A DNA stretch of 64,000 nucleotides. It comes from JBGPTK01 sp963797765. GTDB taxonomy: Bacteria > Acidobacteriota > Terriglobia > Acidiferrales > UBA7541. Of the stretch, positions 59,258 through 64,000 are shown piece after piece. The stretch is taken from contig CAWCQU010000003.1 in the NCBI GenBank assembly GCA_963797765.1, positions 930,001 through 994,000 on the forward strand, written 5' to 3'. The position numbers were made by a program, and so were the translations under genes. The notes under the pieces were generated by a model that had not been told where the DNA came from, did no database searches, and saw only the letters and a list, made by a program, of their open reading frames with translations. Numbering within the stretch: the stretch's first letter is position 1; every line of letters starts with the position of its first letter.

Positions 59258-59338
59258 GAGATGCGGGCGAGTGCTTCCGACACGTTGATCCCGGAATCTG
59301 TTCTTGCGCCGGCTTCGGAAAAACGCCCTGCCAGTTGG

Positions 59339-59785
59339 TTACTGAAGCTTATTAATTCTCTCGATGTCTATTGACGGTGGCGTGGTGGATTGATCAAAAA
59401 GCACCCGGAAGTTGTCGAAAAAACCGTTTCTTCCGAGAATGCCGGCAACCGAGAGTCTTTTGATAAAGCCTGCGGTGACGTCGATCACCCAATCGGATTC
59501 GATGTAGAGCTGGACTCTGTGGTAGAAAACAGATTCTTTCATTCCATGGCTTATGCCGCCCATGGTGCCTTCCACGCCCTGCTTTAAATCAATTCCCAGG
59601 TATTCTGCAACGTCCGCTCGGAACAAGCAGCATTGAGAACCCGAATCGACAATGGCGGGTATTCGCGGCGTCTGCTTGTGATTCCAACCGACACGAACCC
59701 TCAAGAGCGGCAGCCAAGTGCTCGTTTCATTTTTGGAAGCTGGGTTGGGGTGGTCGAGCGGCAGCCGGATATAACTTTTTTTCAA
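59339..59785 (-). CDS. Retropepsin-like aspartic protease
   Basis: 148 residues. Single-domain aspartic protease fold: PAIVDSGSQCCLFRADVAEY, with Asp-Ser-Gly (DSG) as active-site triad, flap-like EGTMGGISHGMKESVFYHRV, and the family's end motif VAGILGRNGFFDNFRVLFDQ. Such proteins act as dimers. It is encoded 9 bp after the 64-residue gene at 59795-59989, so the two form an operon. Cytoplasmic (no signal). Substrate unknown. Confidence 0.85.
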   Translation of the reverse strand: MKKSYIRLPLDHPNPASKNETSTWLPLLRVRVGWNHKQTPRIPAIVDSGSQCCLFRADVAEYLGIDLKQGVEGTMGGISHGMKESVFYHRVQLYIESDWVIDVTAGFIKRLSVAGILGRNGFFDNFRVLFDQSTTPPSIDIERINKLQ

Positions 59786-59794
59786 TCCCCCTCC

Positions 59795-59989
59795 CTAGTA
59801 CACCACCGGACCCCAGTTCTTTGGCGCCCAGATTACGATTGGGTCGGCCACGCCATTGGCATTTGCATCTTTAACGGCTTCTTCCATGGTCTGGCCTCTG
59901 CCGACTACGGTCGCTTGTTCCTCGTCGAGAGCGATCCAACAATCTCGTGGAGCTCCCGAAAGCAAATTTGACAAATCGATCTGCGACAC
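59795..59989 (-). CDS. Small DUF5678-like protein upstream of the aspartic protease
   Basis: 64 residues: CWIALDEEQATVVGRGQTME followed by EAVKDANANGVADPIVIWAP and a WGPVVY end. This W-[IV]AL..e...V.G.g.t..ea...A...G pattern is that of DUF5678-type small proteins, which commonly precede a retropepsin-like gene. Function unknown; candidate partner or substrate. Confidence 0.8.
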   Translation of the reverse strand: MSQIDLSNLLSGAPRDCWIALDEEQATVVGRGQTMEEAVKDANANGVADPIVIWAPKNWGPVVY

Positions 59990-60088
59990 GATGCAGCCTC
60001 CTGACTGGGAAGGGGCTGATTCTTCCGGTTCAGCCTATATTGGGCGCGCTTTGTGGCTAGAGGCAATGGGAATTTCCAAGAAACATCC

Positions 60089-60108
60089 TTTGTATTCTAT
60101 GATACAAA
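60089..60108 (+). promoter_or_regulatory. Operator-like perfect palindrome before the antitoxin-like gene
   Basis: Arms TTTGTAT and ATACAAA separated by 6 nt, ending 6 nt before the ATG at 60115 and lying in the divergent gap with 59795-59989. Typical of autoregulatory sites for ribbon-helix-helix proteins. Confidence 0.7.
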
Positions 60109-60114
60109 TAATAC

Positions 60115-60330
60115 ATGGCTACCAAGACCGTCAATTTGAGGGATTTGCCGGAAGAACTGGTGCGAAGAGCGAAAGCTTGCGCGGCGCTGCAGGGCATAAC
60201 CTTGAAAGATTTTGTGATCAATGCACTGGAATCCGCGACACAGAAGGACATCCCGGCATCATCGGCAGTCTCACTCATGACGTCAAGCTACGGGCGAAGA
60301 AGACGGCGCATAAAATCTAGTTCCCGTTAG
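60115..60330 (+). CDS. Ribbon-helix-helix antitoxin-like protein (orphan)
   Basis: 71 residues. MATKTVNLRDLPEELVRRAK, then ACAALQGITLKDFVINALES is the beta-strand/helix/helix of an Arc-like DNA-binding antitoxin. C-terminus Arg/Ser-rich. No toxin gene follows; the next gene is the 58-residue peptide 120 bp downstream. The palindrome 60089-60108 would be its own operator. Confidence 0.75.
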   Translation: MATKTVNLRDLPEELVRRAKACAALQGITLKDFVINALESATQKDIPASSAVSLMTSSYGRRRRRIKSSSR

Positions 60331-60378
60331 TTCAAACTCGCAACGAATTCCAATGCTTCTCTGTTTGGGGAAGTTTGC

Positions 60379-60407
60379 TTGACTTGGGTGGGTGGGGTGA
60401 ATAAGCT
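60379..60407 (+). promoter_or_regulatory. Candidate promoter of the peptide-dehydrogenase cassette
   Basis: TTGACT (60379-60384), 17 nt, TAAGCT (60402-60407), 44 bp before the peptide start. The -10 element is weak, so this is tentative. Confidence 0.4.
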
Positions 60408-60450
60408 CGGGCCACTTTGATCACCTGGGCAGGTGACGGGGAGGAAATTT

Positions 60451-60627
60451 ATGGCGGGAAAGCATCCGGTTTCCACGGCGGCGATTCAGAAGGAGATCAG
60501 GAAGGCCTTGGCGAAATTGAAGGCTAAGAAAAAGAAGGCCAAGGCGGAACAGGCGGGCGCGATCAACACAGAGATGGAAGTGCTGACGAAAGTGAACGGA
60601 ATCTGTGGGGATATCAAACCGTTTTAA
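60451..60627 (+). CDS. 58-residue Lys-rich peptide, candidate RiPP precursor
   Basis: MAGKHPVSTAAIQKEIRKAL starts with an excellent GGGGAGGAAAT 7 nt upstream; the open frame begins at 60433, but that start lacks such a site. Residues 10-40 form a strongly basic amphipathic helix (KLKAKKKKAKAEQAGAINTE), resembling a leader recognised by an enzyme. Residues 41-58 are less charged, MEVLTKVNGICGDIKPF-like, with a single Cys in NGICGD and a C-terminal PF, a plausible modified core. It lies 30 bp before a SagB/ThcOx-like dehydrogenase. No similarity to a known peptide family can be stated. Confidence 0.6.
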   Translation: MAGKHPVSTAAIQKEIRKALAKLKAKKKKAKAEQAGAINTEMEVLTKVNGICGDIKPF

Positions 60628-60657
60628 GAGTGCGGGGATGCGGAGCCTGGAAGCCTG

Positions 60658-60873
60658 GTGAAGGAACTTTACCGCCGCTCGCCGTGTTTGGTTTGCTATT
60701 GGGAGGAGCAGCGGCTCGTCTTTGAGAATTATGCGCGGCGGACGCGGGTGGCTGCGGCTGCGCTGACTTGCGAAATCCTCGATTTGTTCGGCACTTGGCG
60801 TCCCGCGTCGGCCCTGGCGGAACGTTTTCCGGATACAGCGCTGCTTCCCTGGCCCGCGCGATGCGGGATTTGA
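60658..60873 (+). CDS. SagB/ThcOx-like dehydrogenase, N-terminal fragment
   Basis: From GTG 60658: KELYRRSPCLVCYWEEQRLV and ENYARRTRVAAAALTCEILD to SALAERFP, a winged-helix-like domain found at the N-terminus of SagB-type nitroreductases. It then loses frame near 60826. The family comprises FMN-dependent azoline oxidases and related peptide-modifying enzymes. Confidence 0.72.
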   Translation: MKELYRRSPCLVCYWEEQRLVFENYARRTRVAAAALTCEILDLFGTWRPASALAERFPDTALLPWPARCGI

Positions 60874-61346
60874 TCCGCGTTGGTTTGCTCGAGCGATCGA
60901 GCGAGGCGCGACGGCGGAAAAACTCAGGCGGGGCTGGGTCCGGCGGTTACGATAATGAAGCGCTGCTCTCCGGTTGGAAAGATTGGAGCCCGGCAGCCAG
61001 CTTCTTCCATTTTTCGACCAAGAATTCGCACGTTCCCATCAGCAATGCAAATTCAGTTCGTGAACTGCGGCAACGCGCGCGGATTCATCCTCCTCCCTCG
61101 CCCGAGAAACGGTATTCCGCGGCACGTCAGATTGAGCTGCCTGCCGCGTCGACAGCAGGAGAATTTCCGCGGGTTTTGCTTGGGCGGCGGACGTGGCGGC
61201 AATTTTCGCGAGCGGAAATTGGATTGGGGCAGATTTCTACTTTGTTGGGGCTGACTTTTGGTGTGCGGTGGTGGTTTGATCTGCGCGGGATTGGGCGGGT
61301 GGCGTTGAAAACTTCGCCTTCAGGGCGGGTCGCGCCATCCGATTGA
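60768..61346 (+). CDS. SagB/ThcOx-like dehydrogenase, central fragment
   Basis: From about 60826: GYSAASLARAMRDLIRVGLL, then a linker and WKDWSPAASFFHFSTKNSHV, followed by the nitroreductase core FPRVLLGRRTWRQFSRAEIG, LGQISTLLGLTFGVRWWFDL and RGIGRVALKTSPSG. The RRTWRQFS and KTSPSGG segments correspond to FMN-binding parts of the SagB fold. The frame is lost near 61325; the continuation is in the next two frames. No Ala/Asp landmark of the active site is missing that I can judge. Confidence 0.8.
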   Translation: MRNPRFVRHLASRVGPGGTFSGYSAASLARAMRDLIRVGLLERSSEARRRKNSGGAGSGGYDNEALLSGWKDWSPAASFFHFSTKNSHVPISNANSVRELRQRARIHPPPSPEKRYSAARQIELPAASTAGEFPRVLLGRRTWRQFSRAEIGLGQISTLLGLTFGVRWWFDLRGIGRVALKTSPSGRVAPSD

Positions 61347-61356
61347 GGCGTATCTG

Positions 61357-61816
61357 GTGGCGCTGCGGGTGAAAGGGTTGGCGGCGAGGAATCTACCACT
61401 ATGCGGCGGGGGCGCACCGACTGGAATTGCTGCGGCGGGGGGCGACGAAATCGCGCATTGTGCGGTATTTGAATGGGCAGGAATATTTTGGAAACGCGGC
61501 GGCAGTGGTGCTGATGACGGCGGTGTTTGCGCGGACGCAGTGGAAATATCCGGGGTCGCGGGCTTACCGGGTGGTGCTGATCGATGCCGGGCACGTGTGC
61601 CAGACGTTTTGCTTGGCGGCTACCTGGCTTGGTCTGGCGCCTTTTTGCACCATGGCTCTGAGCGATAGCGCGGTGGAGAAGGATTTGGGTATCGATGGGG
61701 TGCGGGAATCGGCGATCTATGCGGCGGGTGTGGGAGTGCCGCCGGAGGGCGCGGATTGGGCTCCGTGGCCCGATTCGCGGCGATATGGCAGCCGCAAGCC
61801 CAACCGGAATGGTTGA
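61357..61816 (+). CDS. SagB/ThcOx-like dehydrogenase, C-terminal fragments
   Basis: After 61325 the text is SRHPIEAYLVALRVKGLAA, then another one-base change near 61390 gives GIYHYAAGAHRLELLRRGAT, IVRYLNGQEYFGNAAAVVLM, AYRVVLIDAGHVCQTFCLAA, FCTMALSDSAVEKDLGIDGV and the family's end AIYAAGVGVPPEGADWAPWP. Stop at 61814-61816. HPIE, YHY and GHxxQ are recurrent in this enzyme group. Corrected length of the whole enzyme about 386 residues. No YcaO cyclodehydratase, transporter or protease is adjacent. Confidence 0.78.
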
Positions 61817-61981
61817 CTCCTTGGGTGGATACCAGGCGGTCTCCCTGAGGCTGGAGAGGGCTTTGCGATGCAAACCTGGAGGATTTGTTTGCGGTGAGTG
61901 TGATTGGCGAGGGGCGGATTGAATGAGGCGTGGGCGTGGCGGAGACGTGTCAAGGGGGTGCACTTCTGGAACTTCGTCATA

Positions 61982-62010
61982 TTTACACAGGACTTAAACT
62001 ATGCTATTTT
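61982..62010 (+). promoter_or_regulatory. Promoter upstream of the cold-shock gene
   Basis: TTTACA (61982-61987), 17 nt, TATTTT (62005-62010). Transcription would begin near 62017, giving a leader of about 205 nt before the GTG start at 62224; long leaders are typical of cspA-like genes. Confidence 0.6.
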
Positions 62011-62056
62011 GCTAATGCGTTTGTTGCTCCCGTGAATCGTACTGAGACGTCCGACG

Positions 62057-62099
62057 AGGCTGCCGGGGTTCTATTACCCCTGAGCAGCCTTTTGTTTTA
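62057..62099 (+). terminator. Terminator-like hairpin in the cold-shock leader
   Basis: Stem AGGCTGC paired with GCAGCCT, extended by GGGG/CCCC around a TTCTATTA loop, then TTTTGTTTT. It lies after the promoter and 125 nt before the gene, so it could be an attenuator. Confidence 0.7.
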
Positions 62100-62223
62100 C
62101 GTTTCACCGTAAATCCTGTGCCACATATAACTTCCGAGGTCCCTTTGACCCAGGAGGGGGCTCGGGGTGAACGGCTAGAGGCGAACGAGAGGCACAAATA
62201 GCTTTAGAAACAGGAGTTCCTAA

Positions 62224-62427
62224 GTGAGAGAACAAGGAACAGTAAAATGGTTCAATGCCAGCAAGGGCTACGGGTTCATTCAGCGCCAGTCCGGCGAAGA
62301 CGTCTTCGTACACTTTTCGGCCATTCAGGCTGAAGGGTATAAGACGCTCAACGAAGGGCAGGCGGTGGAATTCGAAGTTCGCAAGGGGCCCAAGGGCCTG
62401 CAGGCGGAGAACGTAGTTTCCCTCTAG
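62224..62427 (+). CDS. cspA: Cold-shock domain protein
   Basis: 67 residues from GTG 62224 with AGGAG 8 nt upstream. Single-stranded nucleic-acid-binding OB fold, [20 protein letters not shown] with RNP-1 KGYGFI and RNP-2 VFVHF, and the closing [20 protein letters not shown]. Acts as RNA chaperone. Full family length. Leader described separately; a terminator follows immediately at 62438-62470. Confidence 0.95.
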   Translation: MREQGTVKWFNASKGYGFIQRQSGEDVFVHFSAIQAEGYKTLNEGQAVEFEVRKGPKGLQAENVVSL

Positions 62428-62437
62428 TCGGTTCCGG

Positions 62438-62470
62438 GCGGGCCGGTTACGCGCTGGCCCGCTCCGTTTT
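62438..62470 (+). terminator. Terminator of the cold-shock gene
   Basis: Arms GCGGGCC (62438-62444) and GGCCCGC (62456-62462), then TCCGTTTT. Confidence 0.7.
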
Positions 62471-62514
62471 CAGGGGTTCTTGATCTCTCAGCACTGGAAT
62501 TTACGGGAATTTTG

Positions 62515-62564
62515 GGTATTCTGGTTGCAGTTCCAATTCGGTATTCTGGTTGTCGTTCCGATCC
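62515..62564. repeat. Two 25-bp tandem direct repeats
   Basis: GGTATTCTGGTTG(CA/TC)GTTCC occurs at 62515 and again at 62540, inside the 255-bp gap after the cold-shock gene. Function unknown. Confidence 0.65.
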
Positions 62565-62682
62565 GGGGCAAGGGCTCTTCCAGCCCGTTGGATACGTTTT
62601 ATCATCGCAGGAAGCAGTGAAGATTGGCCGCCAGGTTGGTCCGGCGGGTGTAGGCGCGGTCTGAGCGGTTTAGGAGGCTGTT

Positions 62683-62953
62683 ATGCAAATACTTGCAGAA
62701 GGACAGAGCATCCGGCACATCCAGTATGGGATGGGAGTGGTGATGCAATCGAATTCGGAGCGAACCACGATCGATTTCGACGAATTCGGAACCAAGAAAT
62801 TTGTGACGAGCATCTGGTCGGCGGAAGTGGTGGGGGAACCACCGACCGGTCCGGTAAAGCCGCGCCGTCGCCGCAAGACCGCCACGAAGACGGCCGCAAA
62901 AATCGCCGGCAAAAACCACAGTGAAGGTGATGGGCAAAGCCGCCGGGAAGTAA
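62683..62953 (+). CDS. Small basic protein of unknown function
   Basis: MQILAEGQSIRHIQYGMGVV and RTTIDFDEFGTKKFVTSIWS form a beta-rich domain. It then has a Lys/Arg/Ala-rich tail like histone-type C-termini (KTATKTAAKIAGK). The open frame runs to 62970, but dropping one A in the AAAAA run at about 62910 gives KTTVKVMGKAAGK and a stop at 62951-62953, more in keeping with the Lys-rich tail. A terminator follows. No family named; possibly nucleic-acid-binding. Confidence 0.65.
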
Positions 62954-62971
62954 CTCCGCACAAGTGTTGAG

Positions 62972-63000
62972 GGGCGGAGCCATCCGCCCTTTTCCTCTTC
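62972..63000 (+). terminator. Terminator after the small basic protein gene
   Basis: Arms GGGCGGA and TCCGCCC with a 4-nt loop, then CCTTTTCCTCTTCATTT. Confidence 0.75.
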
Positions 63001-63075
63001 ATTTCTGCCTTGCGTGATTCCATTCGAGATCGCTGCGCCCGTAATTACGAGCTTCAATTCTGCGAGGCACTCAAT

Positions 63076-64000
63076 TTAATGCATTGCGGCAGGGCCGGCT
63101 TTGTGGGTGGGGCGCTTCATCAGGAAAATCAGGGGGAGGACCGCGACGAAAACTGCGCCGAGCAATTCGAAAGTCTGATTGAAGGCCACCATGGCGGCCT
63201 GGCGGCTGACCATTCCGAAAATGGCACCATAGGCCTGATGCTGAGCGGTGACGGGATCGCTGCCTTTCGAAACAAACATGGCTTGCAGATTGGCCATCAT
63301 CGCACGGACCCCGGGATTTGACGCATTAACATTCGATCCCAGCAACTGGAGTTGCGCCTGAGTTTTGCGGGCCACCAGAGTGGTGGCGTTGGCGATTCCG
63401 ATGCTGCCGCCCAGATTGCGCATCAGGTTGAAGATGCTGGTAGCGTTGCCCATTTGTTCGCGGGGAATGGGATCCATCGTCACCGTGGTGAGCGGCACCC
63501 ACATCAAGGACATAAAAACACCCTGAAGAAATTGCGGCCAGAAAACATCCCAGTATCCTGCGCTTAGACTGAGCCGGGAAAGCTGGAACATGGTGAATCC
63601 CACGCCCAGAAATCCGATGGTAAGCATTTTGCGCGGATCGAATTTGGACATGATAATCCCGACCACCGGCATGGCGATAAAGGAGCCCATGCCGCGGGGA
63701 AACATGGCGATGCCGGCTTGCAGCGGCGGATAGCCGAGCAACGTTTGCAGGAAAATCGGGAGCAACACCAGGCTGCCATAGAGCACGAAGCCCAGGATGG
63801 TCATCAAGAACACACCCGTGCCGTAGGTGCGATTGGTGAGCACGCGCAAATCCACCACGGGATGCGGAATGTAGAGTTCGTAAAGAACGAACGCGATCAG
63901 CCCGCCGATGGCGATGATCGTGAGCAAGACGATCCAATGAGCTGCAAACCAATCGGCTTCCTGGCCTTTATCGAGCACGATTTGCAACGAGGCTACGGCG
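63076..64000 (-). CDS. DHA2-family (EmrB/QacA-type) drug efflux MFS transporter, C-terminal part
   Basis: The frame runs off the window's right edge (AVASLQIVLDKGQEADWFAA), so the N-terminal half is outside. Visible helices: HWIVLLTIIAIGGLIAFVLY, GVFLMTILGFVLYGSLVLLP, GIAMFPRGMGSFIAMPVVGI, the second-domain motif FDPRKMLTIGFLGVGFTMFQ, QFLQGVFMSLMWVPLTTVTM, LMRNLGGSIGIANATTLVAR and FELLGAVFVAVLPLIFLM. Belongs to the 14-helix proton-coupled exporters, usually with a membrane-fusion partner located beyond the edge. Specificity unknown. Confidence 0.9.
   Translation of the reverse strand, partial: AVASLQIVLDKGQEADWFAAHWIVLLTIIAIGGLIAFVLYELYIPHPVVDLRVLTNRTYGTGVFLMTILGFVLYGSLVLLPIFLQTLLGYPPLQAGIAMFPRGMGSFIAMPVVGIIMSKFDPRKMLTIGFLGVGFTMFQLSRLSLSAGYWDVFWPQFLQGVFMSLMWVPLTTVTMDPIPREQMGNATSIFNLMRNLGGSIGIANATTLVARKTQAQLQLLGSNVNASNPGVRAMMANLQAMFVSKGSDPVTAQHQAYGAIFGMVSRQAAMVAFNQTFELLGAVFVAVLPLIFLMKRPTHKAGPAAMH

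Larger units (their letters stand above)
61817..62223. other. Intergenic region and cold-shock leader
   Basis: About 400 bp without a gene; it contains the promoter at 61982-62010 and the leader terminator at 62057-62099. The first 160 bp downstream of the dehydrogenase look unremarkable. Confidence 0.6.

Overview
The window looks like a chromosomal stretch of an Acidobacteriota (Terriglobia/Koribacter-like) bacterium. This is inferred from gene families I associate with that phylum (SBBP-repeat plus choice-of-anchor-D secreted protein, Ser/Thr kinase fused to TPRs, DUF2339/DUF3999 pair, lipoproteins with Ig-like repeats), from the GC-rich wobble positions, and from dense families of short palindromic intergenic repeats. 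No rRNA, tRNA or CRISPR array was seen.

Layout. (1) 0-2.8 kb, plus strand: nadE, then a DsbA-like secreted thiol oxidoreductase broken by an amber codon. (2) 3.4-33.2 kb, entirely minus strand: a prophage late module of about 30 kb read right to left from a good promoter at 33.17-33.20 kb. It encodes a small structural protein, a tailspike, a short gene before terminase, TerL, small proteins, portal, scaffold, major capsid, two accessory head/tail proteins, a second tailspike, a holin-like protein, a head-tail adaptor, a minor structural protein, a large stabilisation/tail protein, a structural protein with a C-terminal Hint (intein-like) domain, an acetyltransferase-like protein, a Gln-rich internal protein and a lysis group (lytic transglycosylase, spanin-like protein). 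No integrase, repressor, replication gene, tape measure or att site was seen, so it reads as a podovirus-like remnant or domesticated particle module. A host-type SBBP protein with its own terminator sits inside it. (3) 33.7-63 kb, mixed strands: envelope and secreted proteins (TPR, SnoaL-like, DUF481, YncE-like propeller, Lgt-like, glycine-zipper lipoprotein, DinB-like, lipase maturation factor-like, HemJ/CopD-like, DUF2339, DUF3999), a HigB/HigA-type toxin-antitoxin pair, a Ser/Thr kinase-TPR protein, a retropepsin-like protease, an orphan antitoxin with a perfect operator palindrome, a two-gene candidate RiPP cassette (58-residue Lys-rich peptide plus SagB/ThcOx-like dehydrogenase), a cold-shock gene with a terminator in its leader, and the 3' part of a DHA2 efflux pump.

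Two global properties matter for anyone using this annotation. First, many genes are broken by single-base frame changes, often in homopolymers, while the encoded family sequence resumes perfectly in the next frame; this suggests uncorrected sequence error more than decay, so I list fragments separately and say which belong together. Second, at least six families of short palindromic repeats are scattered through intergenic DNA, and some copies lie in frame inside genes (terminase, scaffold, lipase maturation factor, lipoprotein, tailspike leader). That is reminiscent of coding-region-invading palindromic elements.
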